DNA from: Lachnospiraceae bacterium
GTDB lineage: Bacteria > Bacillota > Clostridia > Lachnospirales > Bianqueaceae
NCBI GenBank assembly: GCA_021442595.1
Contig: JABUST010000189.1
Span: 1-32,885 of the forward strand
DNA length: 32,885 nt
Reading direction: 5' to 3'
The number at the start of each line of letters is the position of its first letter. Position 1 is the stretch's first letter. The notes beneath the pieces were generated by a model that had not been told where the DNA came from, did not search any database, and saw only the letters and a list, made by a program, of their open reading frames with translations. Shown here piece after piece: positions 18,222 to 27,278 of the stretch. The translations under genes were made by a program, and so were the position numbers.

Positions 18222-19445
18222 TTACAGATGGAGTCTGACAAACTTTTTCTTACCTCTCTGAATGACCAGTCCTTCACCCTCGAAGTCGGCCTTTGCCTTC
18301 TTGACGCCGATGCCGGAGACCTTTTCTCCTGCCAGGATGACGCCGCCCTGTTCCACATTGCGGCGGCCCTCGCTGCGGGTGGCTGCCAGACCGGCCTTCT
18401 GGAGCATGGTGATGATGTCCATCTCTCCGTCAGTAAAATCTGCGTCTGTCAGGGTGACTTCAGGCATGTTGGAAAGGTCGCTGCCGCCGCCGAACAGTGC
18501 CCGGGCAGCTTCCTGGGCCTTCTTGGCCTCTTCCTCTCCGTGGACCATCTTCGTCAGCTCATAGCCCAGAATCTCCTTGGCCTCGTTGAGCTTGCTTCCT
18601 TCCCAGGAAGCCATCTCCTCAATCTGCTCCATGGGCAGGAAGGTCAGCAGGCGAATGCACTTCATGACGTCTGCATCGCCCACATTTCTCCAGTATTGGT
18701 AGAACTCAAAGGGAGAGGTCTTGTTGGGATCCAGCCAGACAGCGTTGCCGGCGGTCTTGCCCATCTTCTTGCCCTGAGAGTCCGTCAGCAGGGTGATGGT
18801 CATGGCGTGAGCATCCTGACCCAGCTTGCGGCGGATAAGCTCCGTGCCGCCCAGCATGTTGGACCACTGGTCGTCACCGCCGAACTGCATGTTGCAGCCG
18901 TAGTGCTGGAACAGGTAGTAGAAGTCGTAGGACTGCATGATCATGTAGTTGAACTCCAGGAAGGACAGGCCCTTCTCCATGCGCTGCTTGTAGCACTCGG
19001 CCCGAAGCATGTTATTCACTGAGAAGCAGGCGCCTACTTCACGGAGCAGGTCCACATAATTCAGGTTCAGGAGCCAATCGGCGTTGTTCACCATAAGGGC
19101 CTTGCCCTCTCCGAACTCGATGAACCGCTCCATCTGGCGCTTGAAGCACTCGGCGTTGTGGTTAATGTCCTCCCGGGTCAGCATCTTGCGCATATCGGTA
19201 CGGCCGGAGGGGTCGCCGATCATGGTGGTGCCGCCGCCGATGAGGGCCACCGGCTTGTTGCCCGCCATCTGCAGACGCTTCATAAGGGTCAGGGCCATAA
19301 AGTGGCCTGCGGTCAGGGAGTCGGCGGTGCAGTCAAAGCCGATGTAAAAGGTGGCCTTTCCTGCGTCGATCATCTTGCAGATCTCTTCTTCGTTGGTCCA
19401 CTGAGCAATGAGTCCTCTTGCTCTCAGTTCTTCAGATAAAGTCAT
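18222..19445 (-). CDS. tyrS: Tyrosine--tRNA ligase
   Basis: YIGFDCTADSLTAGHFMALTLMKRLQ; GDDQWSNMLGGTELIRR; KMGKTAGNAVWLD (KMSKS-like). ATG at 19445 preferred because GGAGG lies between it and the upstream GTG. Confidence 0.97.
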   Translation of the reverse strand: MTLSEELRARGLIAQWTNEEEICKMIDAGKATFYIGFDCTADSLTAGHFMALTLMKRLQMAGNKPVALIGGGTTMIGDPSGRTDMRKMLTREDINHNAECFKRQMERFIEFGEGKALMVNNADWLLNLNYVDLLREVGACFSVNNMLRAECYKQRMEKGLSFLEFNYMIMQSYDFYYLFQHYGCNMQFGGDDQWSNMLGGTELIRRKLGQDAHAMTITLLTDSQGKKMGKTAGNAVWLDPNKTSPFEFYQYWRNVGDADVMKCIRLLTFLPMEQIEEMASWEGSKLNEAKEILGYELTKMVHGEEEAKKAQEAARALFGGGSDLSNMPEVTLTDADFTDGEMDIITMLQKAGLAATRSEGRRNVEQGGVILAGEKVSGIGVKKAKADFEGEGLVIQRGKKKFVRLHL

Positions 19446-19797
19446 AGTTTCCTCCACTCCGGGCGCCCGGCTTCAAAGGGAAGCTGCTCCGCCCGGTCAT
19501 AATAAAACAGCCCGCCCCTACGATGTATAAGGACGGGCATCATGCCGTGTTACCACCTTACTTCACACCTTGCTCACGCAAGATGCCTTATGACGTTCAG
19601 GCACCGCAGGTGCCGGTTCCGAAACGTCCGCCATTTGTACGGAAGGGATCTCCGTCGCAGCCTACTCCCACGGGGTTTCGGTGCGCAGCTCCGGGACGTA
19701 TTCACAGCAGCCTTTGCCTGCGCCTCTCACCATCCGGCAGCTCTCTGTAGGCAGTACCACTGCTACTCTTTCCCATCATTGCTTTTTTTGCAGATAG
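19446..19797 (-). ncRNA. T-box riboswitch leader (tyrosine specifier) upstream of tyrS
   Basis: On the minus strand: GATGGGAAAGAGTAG stem I start, GAATACG with UAC specifier (19698-19700), T-box sequence TAAGGTGGTAACACGG (19545-19560), then terminator hairpin. Confidence 0.93.
19501..19538 (-). terminator. T-box intrinsic terminator
   Basis: Minus strand GCCCGTCCTTATACATCGTAGGGGCGGGC followed by TGTTTTATT. Confidence 0.85.
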
Positions 19798-19802
19798 GGA
19801 AT

Positions 19803-19831
19803 ATTATACAGACACAAGTGCCTAAAGTCAA
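19803..19831 (-). promoter_or_regulatory. Sigma-A promoter for T-box/tyrS transcript
   Basis: Minus strand TTGACT - 17 nt - TATAAT immediately upstream of T-box stem I. Confidence 0.88.
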
Positions 19832-19901
19832 CGAAAGAAGGGGAAATCCCCCCCGCTGCAGGGGCACAAACGAACCCTTCACCATTCCAAAGGAGCCTGC
19901 T

Positions 19902-20885
19902 ATGAAAATCGCTTTTGCCGGCCTTCGGCACTCACATATTTTCCTTATGTATCAGGACGCACTGGCAAACCCGGACCTGGAGGTGCTGGGAGCCTGGGAC
20001 GATCTGCCCGAGGCCCGTCAGGAGGCTGAAGCTGCCGGCTTGAAGGTGTGCTTTGACACCTACGAGGAGCTATTGGCCGCCCCCGGTCTGGAGATCGTGG
20101 CCTTCGGCGGATGCTATGGGGACCGGGGTCCTCTGATCATCAAGGCCCTGGAGGCGGGCAAACATGTCATGGCAGACAAGCCCGTGTGCACCTCTCTGGA
20201 CCATCTGGACCGCATCGAAGCTCTGGCAAAAGCCAATAACCTGAAGGTAGGCTGTGCTCTCACCCTGCGCTACGAAGCCACCACTGTGGCAGCCAAGGAT
20301 CTCATTGACCGGGGCGCCCTGGGAGAGATCCAGTCTGTTTACATGGGAGGTCAGCACCCCTACCGGGCTGTGGGAAGACCCAAATGGTACTACGACCCTG
20401 CCAAGCACGGCGGCACCATCAACGACATCGGCATCCACAGCATCGACCTGGCCCGGTTCCTTACCGGTCACGGTCTGAAGGATATCCTGGGGGCCCGCTG
20501 CTGGTGCACCCGCCCCGAGGTGGCCCCAACCTTCAAAGAGAGCGGTCAGTTCATGGTCACCCTGGAGAACGGCGCCGGTATGCTCTGCGACGTGTCCTAC
20601 CACATCCCCGACAGCTTCGGCTTCAAGTTCCCCCTGTACTGGCGCATCAGTGTCTGGGGCGTCAAGGGCATGCTGGAATATACCTACAATTCCGGCCACG
20701 TTACCTTCTATGAAAACGGCAAGACGGAGCCTCAGAGCATTCCCGGCATCCCGCCTGCCTCCGATTATTTCAGTGATTTTGTGAAAGACGTCCGGGGCCT
20801 TCCCACTCCCCTGAATACCGCTGAGGTCCTGCAAACCCAGCGGGAGATCCTCACCCTCCAGGCCCGGGCAGACGGCAGCCTTTGA
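19902..20885 (+). CDS. Gfo/Idh/MocA family oxidoreductase
   Basis: MKIAFAGLRHSHIFLMYQDAL..AGKHVMADKPVCTSLDHLDRIEAL..GGTINDIGIHSIDLARFLTG; SD AAGGAG; the longer ORF-track start (19542) overlaps the T-box and is rejected. Confidence 0.9.
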   Translation: MKIAFAGLRHSHIFLMYQDALANPDLEVLGAWDDLPEARQEAEAAGLKVCFDTYEELLAAPGLEIVAFGGCYGDRGPLIIKALEAGKHVMADKPVCTSLDHLDRIEALAKANNLKVGCALTLRYEATTVAAKDLIDRGALGEIQSVYMGGQHPYRAVGRPKWYYDPAKHGGTINDIGIHSIDLARFLTGHGLKDILGARCWCTRPEVAPTFKESGQFMVTLENGAGMLCDVSYHIPDSFGFKFPLYWRISVWGVKGMLEYTYNSGHVTFYENGKTEPQSIPGIPPASDYFSDFVKDVRGLPTPLNTAEVLQTQREILTLQARADGSL

Positions 20886-21940
20886 TGCTTACCTATACCA
20901 GACTCAGCGATTATCTGCAGCAGGCTTTCCACCTGTCTCCCGGGGAGAAGATCTACAAGCTGGCCCTTTCCGCCGGCTGCACCTGCCCAAACCGGGACGG
21001 CACCCTGGACACCCGGGGCTGCATCTTCTGCTCTGCCGGGGGATCCGGTGAGTTTGCCCAGTCCCCCCTGTGCTCCATAGAAGAGCAGATCGAGGCAGGC
21101 AAAGCCCTCCTCCGGTCCAAAGCCCCCAGGGCCCGCTACATCGCCTATTTCCAATCCTTTACCAATACCTATGTTTCCCCCAAGGCTCTGTCTCCGGGGG
21201 AGACAGCTGCGGAGCACCTTCGTCCTCTCTTCACCGAAGCCATCCAACACCCGGAGGTGGCTGCCTTGTCCATCGCCACCCGCCCGGACTGTCTGGACCG
21301 GGAGATGCTGGATCTTCTGGAGGATCTGAACCAGATCAAGCCTGTGTGGGTGGAGTTAGGTCTCCAGACCATCCACCCCCGCACCGCCGAGTATATCCGC
21401 CGGGGCTACCCCCCGGAGGTCTTTGATGAGGCTGTCAGGAACCTGAAAGCCCGGAACCTGTCTGTCATTGTCCATCTGATCCTGGGGCTTCCCGGGGAAA
21501 CCATCGAAGACATGGCCGCCTCCGCCAAATATGTTTCCGATCTGCTGATAAATGAAAAAAAGCTATGCTCTTTGCATAGCCTATCTTCAACTGATTCCCT
21601 GTCTGCAATGCCTGCCGACGGGCAGAAGTCTGCCTTATCCGAACCGGTTTCATCCACAGACGGGCAGACCATTCCGTCCGCCGATGGCATCAAGCTGCAG
21701 CTGCTGCATGTGCTCAAAGACACCGACCTGGCTGCCGATCATGACGCCGGCTTCTTCCGGACCCTCTCCATGGAGGAATACTTCCTCGCTTTGGAGGCCT
21801 GTCTGAAGGAGATCGACCCATCCCTCATCCTGCACCGGGTCACCGGAGACGGAGCCAAGAAGGATCTGATAGCTCCTCTCTGGTCGGCCGACAAGAAGAG
21901 AGTCCTTAACGCCTGGACCGCCTATTGCAAGGAACACTGA
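20885..21940 (+). CDS. TIGR01212-type (YhcC-like) radical SAM protein with extra internal segment
   Basis: YKLALSAGCTCPNRDGTLDTRGCIFCSAGGSGEF; PVWVELGLQTIHPRTAEYIRRGY; VIVHLILGLPGE; DGIKLQLLHVLKDTDLA. Start overlaps upstream stop (TGATG). Confidence 0.9.
   Translation: MLTYTRLSDYLQQAFHLSPGEKIYKLALSAGCTCPNRDGTLDTRGCIFCSAGGSGEFAQSPLCSIEEQIEAGKALLRSKAPRARYIAYFQSFTNTYVSPKALSPGETAAEHLRPLFTEAIQHPEVAALSIATRPDCLDREMLDLLEDLNQIKPVWVELGLQTIHPRTAEYIRRGYPPEVFDEAVRNLKARNLSVIVHLILGLPGETIEDMAASAKYVSDLLINEKKLCSLHSLSSTDSLSAMPADGQKSALSEPVSSTDGQTIPSADGIKLQLLHVLKDTDLAADHDAGFFRTLSMEEYFLALEACLKEIDPSLILHRVTGDGAKKDLIAPLWSADKKRVLNAWTAYCKEH
21555..21580 (-). terminator. Candidate intrinsic terminator on minus strand inside radical SAM gene
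   Basis: Minus strand GCTATGC-AAAGA-GCATAGC-TTTTTTT: perfect 7-bp stem, 5-nt loop, T7 tract. Confidence 0.7.
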
Positions 21941-21941
21941 C

Positions 21942-22922
21942 TCACAGATCCTCTTCTTTCAGATACCCACCCAGAATCATGCTGCGGGCCTGACCCACCG
22001 TAAAGGGCAAAGTCTTCTCCCCGGAATTCCCGTGGGCCTTGATAACGATCTTTTTAACCCCCAGCAAGACCGCTCCTGCCATGGAGCCGGCATCCAGAGT
22101 ATGCAGCATCTCTCCCAGGGTCTGTTTCATAAATGTCATATCCGTTCCCTCCGGAGCATACTTTTTCATGAGACCTGCCATGCGGGTCATCACGGACATG
22201 GCAGTACCTTCAATGCTTTTCAGCAGTAAATTTCCGTCAAAGCCATCACACACGATGACCCGGGCCCGGCCACTGAGCGCCTCAGATGCTTCCACATTCC
22301 CGATAAAGTTCAGCCCGCTGTCCTTCAGAAGCGCATGAGTCTCCTTGACCAGGGTGTTTCCCTTTTTCTCTTCAACCCCCACGCTGAGAAGACCTACAGC
22401 GGGAGCCTCTTCCCCGTATACGCTGGACATGTAGCGGCTTCCGTACCGGGCAAACTCCACCAGGTGTTCAGGCTTACAGTCCATGTTTGCACCGCTGTCA
22501 CAGACACACATCATTTTTCCGTTGTCACAGGGCAGAAGGGGCGCCAGCCCGGGGCGGGCCACGCCCTTACATCTGCCAATCAAAAGAATGCTTCCCACCA
22601 GGACTGCGCCGGTAGATCCGGCGGATATGAGGGCCTTGCAATCCGGATCTGTCTTCATGCGCTTAAGGGCTACTGCCAGGGAGGAATTCGGTTTTCGGCG
22701 AATGGCCTCCACCGGAGATTCCTCATTGGTGATGATGTCCGGTGCGTCCATGATCTCCAGCCTGTCCCGGTCAAAGGTCAGATCACCCAGATAGTCCCGG
22801 ATGAGGGATGCAGGGCCGCAGGCCACCACTTCTATGTCCTCATAAGTATGGAGGGCGGCGGGAATGCCCCGGGTGAAGCCCCGGGGATCGTCGCACCCAA
22901 AGCAATCGATCACGATCTTCAT
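21942..22922 (-). CDS. plsX: PlsX-family phosphate acyltransferase (divergent N-terminal motif)
   Basis: ISAGSTGAVLVGSILLIGRCKGVARPGLAPLLP..VCDSGANMDCKPEHLVEFARYG..FIGNVEASEALSGRARVIVCDGFDGNLLLKSIEG; N-term IDCFGCDDPRG replaces the usual DAMGGDxAP. Confidence 0.87.
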   Translation of the reverse strand: MKIVIDCFGCDDPRGFTRGIPAALHTYEDIEVVACGPASLIRDYLGDLTFDRDRLEIMDAPDIITNEESPVEAIRRKPNSSLAVALKRMKTDPDCKALISAGSTGAVLVGSILLIGRCKGVARPGLAPLLPCDNGKMMCVCDSGANMDCKPEHLVEFARYGSRYMSSVYGEEAPAVGLLSVGVEEKKGNTLVKETHALLKDSGLNFIGNVEASEALSGRARVIVCDGFDGNLLLKSIEGTAMSVMTRMAGLMKKYAPEGTDMTFMKQTLGEMLHTLDAGSMAGAVLLGVKKIVIKAHGNSGEKTLPFTVGQARSMILGGYLKEEDL

Positions 22923-22983
22923 ATTTCTGCTCTCATTCTCTCTGCTTATACAGTTCTATATTCAGTATCTCGTTCAAAGGATT

Positions 22984-24114
22984 TTATAAGGTTTCTCCGA
23001 TGGTCTTTACATAGGCTCTGCGGCGCTTGTGCTCCACCTGCTTGAAGCGCTTCCACATATTGCGGATGGCCATGTTGTCCTCCAGGTTCAGGTTGGTCTC
23101 CGCATGGTCGATGCCATCCTCCGCCAACATGTCCATGAGGCCGGCGCAGATGACGGCGGGAATGCCCTTGTTCTTATACTCCTCCGCCACGGCGATGAGC
23201 CCAAGGTCGATGATCTCCGGCTTTTTGATGGCTTTCAGGACCCGCACCAGAGCTCCGGGAGTCAGATGGCCGGAGGATTTCCGAAGAGCCGAGGCTATGT
23301 TGGGGAAGCACAGTCCCAGACAGACCACTCTTTCGTTCTTATCCAGGATGACCACCACATGATCCAGATCGATGATCAGGTTGAAGTTGGCGATGAGAGT
23401 CTGCTTCATGCTGTCTGTGAAGGGCACGGTGCCGTAAAGCCCCTCGTAGGCTGTGTCCAGAAGGTCAAAGAAATCGTCTTTATATTTTGCCAGAAAGTCC
23501 TTTACATTTTTGGCAGTGCCGATGTGCAGCTCATACTTTTTCAGCATGAGCTCCGCCATCTTATGAAGGCGTTCATCCTTCTTTTCCGGCAGGTACAGCT
23601 TGCTCTCCACCCAGTCTACTTCCTTTTGAAAGCCCCAGCCCTCCACCAGGGTCCGGTAATAGGGCGCATGGTACTGCTCCTCAAAGGTGGACATTTGGTC
23701 GAAGCCCTCAATGAGAAGGCCCTCCCGTTCCAGATCGGAAAATCCCAGAGGACCGCAGATGGTGTCCATACCCTTGCCGGCAGCCCATTTTTCCACAGCG
23801 CCGAAGAGGGCGTTGGCCACCTCCTGGTCGTTGATGGCATCAAACCGGTCAAAGCGCACCCGCTTCTCCCCGTTTTTCTCATTGGCAGCCTTCTGCAGGA
23901 TCCCCGCAATGCGCCCCGCCATGACCCCGTCCTTATAGGCATTGAAATATACCGCCTCGCAGGTATCGTAATAAGAATAATCCTTTCGGAAGATCTTTAC
24001 CTCATCCATATACAGAGGCGGGGCAAAATAAGGATTATCCTTATACATCTTCAGCGGGAAATTCAGAAATTCCTTCTGCTGCTTTTTGGTCTTTACTTCC
24101 TGTATGCTGATCAT
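22984..24114 (-). CDS. GNAT-like acetyltransferase family protein
   Basis: MISIQEVKTKKQQKEFLNFPLKMYKDNPYFAPPLYMDEVKIF..GRIAGI; GPLGFSDLEREGLLIEGFD; matches a widespread uncharacterised GNAT-fold family by eye. Confidence 0.65.
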   Translation of the reverse strand: MISIQEVKTKKQQKEFLNFPLKMYKDNPYFAPPLYMDEVKIFRKDYSYYDTCEAVYFNAYKDGVMAGRIAGILQKAANEKNGEKRVRFDRFDAINDQEVANALFGAVEKWAAGKGMDTICGPLGFSDLEREGLLIEGFDQMSTFEEQYHAPYYRTLVEGWGFQKEVDWVESKLYLPEKKDERLHKMAELMLKKYELHIGTAKNVKDFLAKYKDDFFDLLDTAYEGLYGTVPFTDSMKQTLIANFNLIIDLDHVVVILDKNERVVCLGLCFPNIASALRKSSGHLTPGALVRVLKAIKKPEIIDLGLIAVAEEYKNKGIPAVICAGLMDMLAEDGIDHAETNLNLEDNMAIRNMWKRFKQVEHKRRRAYVKTIGETL

Positions 24115-24274
24115 GACGTAGTTCCCTTCAAATATTGCATAATTCGGTGACGTTCGCTGTAATCCTTCCGAAGCCGACCGCCTCGACCGCCTCTCCTGTA
24201 TCGGCTTCTGTGTCGGGGAGTGACAGCTTGACTAAATCTCCTGCAGGCAGGCTTCAGTTACGGAGTACAATTGA

Positions 24275-25144
24275 CTATCTGTGTACTGCGTGGAAGCATA
24301 TCCCCATGGTGTCGGGGCCGCAGTGGCTGCCGGCGGTGGGGTTCACATCAGCCAGCTCGATGGGCAGATCCGGGCCCAGCCGCCGGGTCAGCTCCTCCAC
24401 CAGCTGGTCTATGATCTCCTGATTATCCGCGGCGCCGATGAGGATGCGGTGATCCCGGATGTTGTCTCCCAACTCCTCCACTCGGCTCACCAGATGATCG
24501 ATGGCTTTCCGGCGACCCTTTTCTTTGCCTATGGAGACCATTTTCCCTTCCTGATCCATGTAAATGATGGGGCGGATCCCCAACAGGGTTCCCATGGTAG
24601 CGCTGAGACCGCTGACTCTTCCGCTGTGATGGAAGAATTTCAGATCATCCGCAAAGAAATATACCGCAAAGCGGTCCACCTCCTCCTCGGCCCAGACCAA
24701 AATGTCCTGAGGGGTCCTTCCTGCCAGATACATATCTCCCACTTCTTTGACAATGTTCAGGCTCACCAGGGAGATACCCTTTGTATCCACCGTGTAGAAG
24801 CTTCTCTCCGGATATTCCTCCTTCAGCCTTGCCACAGCCCGGTCCATGTTCTCAAAGGTGGCAGACATGGCCCGGGAGAAGTGGACATACAGAATATCCT
24901 TCCCTTCGGCAAAGAAAGGCTCAAAGTACTGAATATACTGTTCCTCGCTGATGGCGCTGGTATTGGGCAGGGCTCCATCTCTGAGCTGCTGATAAAAAGC
25001 ATGAGGATCAAACTCATCAAAGTCCACATAGGGATAGGTGGTCCTCCCGTCGATGGAATAGGGCATGGAGATCAGATGATATCCGTATTTCTCCGCCTCC
25101 TTAGGCGTCATATCCGTATCTGTATCGGTGAAGATGACATACAT
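24275..25144 (-). CDS. DegV family protein (FakB-type fatty-acid-binding)
   Basis: YVIFTDTDTDMTPKEAEKYGYHLISMPYSIDGRTTYPYVDFD..TSAISEEQYIQYFEPFFAEGKDILYVHFSRAMSATF..FHHSGRVSGLSATMGTLLGIRPII. Confidence 0.92.
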   Translation of the reverse strand: MYVIFTDTDTDMTPKEAEKYGYHLISMPYSIDGRTTYPYVDFDEFDPHAFYQQLRDGALPNTSAISEEQYIQYFEPFFAEGKDILYVHFSRAMSATFENMDRAVARLKEEYPERSFYTVDTKGISLVSLNIVKEVGDMYLAGRTPQDILVWAEEEVDRFAVYFFADDLKFFHHSGRVSGLSATMGTLLGIRPIIYMDQEGKMVSIGKEKGRRKAIDHLVSRVEELGDNIRDHRILIGAADNQEIIDQLVEELTRRLGPDLPIELADVNPTAGSHCGPDTMGICFHAVHR

Positions 25145-25258
25145 AAGTGTTTCCTCCTTGATTCATAAAGGGTACGATCCAATTTTTCTTTTCTGTCGTT
25201 TTCTGTTTGCTGCGTATCTGTCTGCGACTTTTAGGGCAACACGTTTTCCTCAATCTCT

Positions 25259-27016
25259 TCATTCTAAGATGAGAAGATAATTATAAATGGGCTGATCTCC
25301 TTTTACGGAGATCACTTCTGCGCGGCGGAAGCTGTCCTTCAGTGCTGCTTCTGCCTGCCGGTCCATCTCCGGAGTGGTGTCTTTACCGCAAAAGAGCAAG
25401 ACAATGTCATAGTCACCGGCGTCGATCTGATCTGCTAAAGCCAGAAGCGCCTGCACCGGATCAGGCTCATCTACATAGATCCGGTCTCCTACGAAGCCGA
25501 TGTAATCACCTTTTTTCACAGGGACCCCGTCAACATAAGTGTCTCTGGAGGCCGGAGACACAGCCGCGGTGACTACACCCTCCATGATCTCGGAGAGTTC
25601 CTCCTGCAGGGCGTCTGCATCGGTAAAATCCGTATCCAGCATGGAGATAGCAGCATATCCCTGGCCGATGTCCCGGCTGGGGATCACCAATACCCGAACA
25701 TCCGGGCATAGCTCCGCAGCCTGCCGGGCGGTGAGAAGAATATTGCTGTTGTTGGGAAATACCAGAACAGTCTCGGCATTAATGGAGCGAATAGCCTTCA
25801 CCAGATCCAGGGCGGAGGGGTTCATGCTCTGCCCCCCGTCCACCACACAGTCGCAGCCCAGTTCGGAGAAAGTCCGGCGAAGGCCTTCCCCCGCGGCCAC
25901 AGCCACGATGCCGCAGGTCTTCCGATGCTTCATAGAGGAAAGATCCAACGGATTATCAAGAGTGTTATCTCTGTTTTGAGGGAGATTACTCTCATCAAGC
26001 AGATTATCAATGGCAGCCTCGCCGGCATTCATGGTTACACTCTCATGAAATCTATTCTCAATGGTGACCTCGCTGTTTTGCAAGGTCATGTTTTCGATCT
26101 TCAAAGTCAGGAACTCGCCATATGTCTGAAAATAGTTCAGCACCTCTCCCGGAGTCTTTGTGTGCACATGGACCTTCAGGATGCTGCCATCCCGGAATGC
26201 CACCACGGAATCTCCGATACGGTTCAGATAATCGGTGATCTCCTGCATATCCGGCTGATGCTTCTCCACCTTCACCCGCTGGAAACGCAGAAGAAATTCC
26301 GTGCAGTAGCCATAGATGAGTTCGCTGTCCTCTGTGAAGAGATTGAAGTCCGTTGGCTTCCTGCCTGCAGCTGTTTCCTTCCCGTTTTCTTTATCCATTT
26401 GATTCAGCAGGGCGCTGCGCATGCCTTCGGCAATGTACACCAGTCCGGCGCCGCCGCTGTCTACCACACCGGCAGCCTTCAGGACCTCCAGCCGTTCAGG
26501 GGTCCTCTCCAGAGAAGCCCGCATTTCCCGAATCAGATCGTCAAAATAGGCTTCAAGGGAACTGTCCTCCCGGATCCGTTCATTGGCGTAGCTCACTGCT
26601 TCCCGCCACACCGTAAGAATGGTCCCCTCCACCGGCTTGGATACAGCCTGGTAGGATTCCTCCACTCCGGAGCGCATGGCGCTGCCAAACTCCGTCACCG
26701 GCACCTGACTGCTCCCCTCCACTCCTTTGGATATGCCTGCAAAGATGCGGGAGAGGATCACTCCGGAATTCCCCCGGGCACCCAGGAGCATGCCGCGGGA
26801 GATGCCGGAGGCCGCCTGATCCAGTGACCCGAAGTCACTGCCGGCGGAAGTACCCGAATCAATGGTCATAAACATGTTGTCACCTGTATCACCGTCGGGG
26901 ACGGGAAAGACGTTCAGGTCATTTACGATCTTTCGATTCGCTCCCAGATTTCTTGCGCCTCCCCGAACCATGGCCGCAAACAAAGGGCCATCCACTGTAT
27001 ATGTGCTCATTGGCAT
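25259..27016 (-). CDS. fakA: DAK2 domain fatty-acid kinase catalytic subunit-like (YloV/FakA)
   Basis: LNVFPVPDGDTGDNMFMTIDSG..SRGMLLGARGNSGVILSRIFAGI..GVVDSGGAGLVYIAEGM; 585 aa with FakA C-terminal region. Confidence 0.9.
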   Translation of the reverse strand: MPMSTYTVDGPLFAAMVRGGARNLGANRKIVNDLNVFPVPDGDTGDNMFMTIDSGTSAGSDFGSLDQAASGISRGMLLGARGNSGVILSRIFAGISKGVEGSSQVPVTEFGSAMRSGVEESYQAVSKPVEGTILTVWREAVSYANERIREDSSLEAYFDDLIREMRASLERTPERLEVLKAAGVVDSGGAGLVYIAEGMRSALLNQMDKENGKETAAGRKPTDFNLFTEDSELIYGYCTEFLLRFQRVKVEKHQPDMQEITDYLNRIGDSVVAFRDGSILKVHVHTKTPGEVLNYFQTYGEFLTLKIENMTLQNSEVTIENRFHESVTMNAGEAAIDNLLDESNLPQNRDNTLDNPLDLSSMKHRKTCGIVAVAAGEGLRRTFSELGCDCVVDGGQSMNPSALDLVKAIRSINAETVLVFPNNSNILLTARQAAELCPDVRVLVIPSRDIGQGYAAISMLDTDFTDADALQEELSEIMEGVVTAAVSPASRDTYVDGVPVKKGDYIGFVGDRIYVDEPDPVQALLALADQIDAGDYDIVLLFCGKDTTPEMDRQAEAALKDSFRRAEVISVKGDQPIYNYLLILE

Positions 27017-27189
27017 CCACCTTTGAAAAGATTTATTGGATTATTGTGACTCTGTGTTGTAAAATTTTATTAAGGGTTACCTCGTAACATAGCTGCCGGA
27101 CGAAACCTGTCAGATCATCCGGTCAATTACTCCGAGCCGCTGCGTTATCAAGAACCCGACATTTCACGACACAAATTCGGTATCACGGG

Positions 27190-27227
27190 TATTATACCAC
27201 ATGTTTTGCATTTTTTGTGGTATAATA
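27190..27227. promoter_or_regulatory. Inverted repeat containing two outward-facing extended -10 boxes; putative TetR operator/divergent promoter
   Basis: 12-bp perfect inverted repeat TATTATACCACA (27190-27201) / TGTGGTATAATA (27216-27227), 14-nt spacer; each arm reads TGGTATAAT outward. Confidence 0.7.
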
Positions 27228-27278
27228 TACAGGTGTCCGAAATTTAAGAGGTTCTTAAGACCCGAAAGGAGGTTGTCC

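Noticed and set aside
15181-19022. Long plus-strand ORFs (619 aa and 623 aa) opposite pheT, pheS and tyrS
   Set aside because: Antisense shadow ORFs in GC-biased sequence: compositionally odd proteins with no domain motifs, overlapping unambiguous aaRS genes.
23029-24150. 373-aa plus-strand ORF
   Set aside because: Antisense of the GNAT-like gene, no motif support.
24173-24225. Inverted repeat GAAGCCGA..TCGGCTTC between the GNAT-like and DegV genes
   Set aside because: Long loop and no T-tract; not convincing as a terminator or regulatory element.
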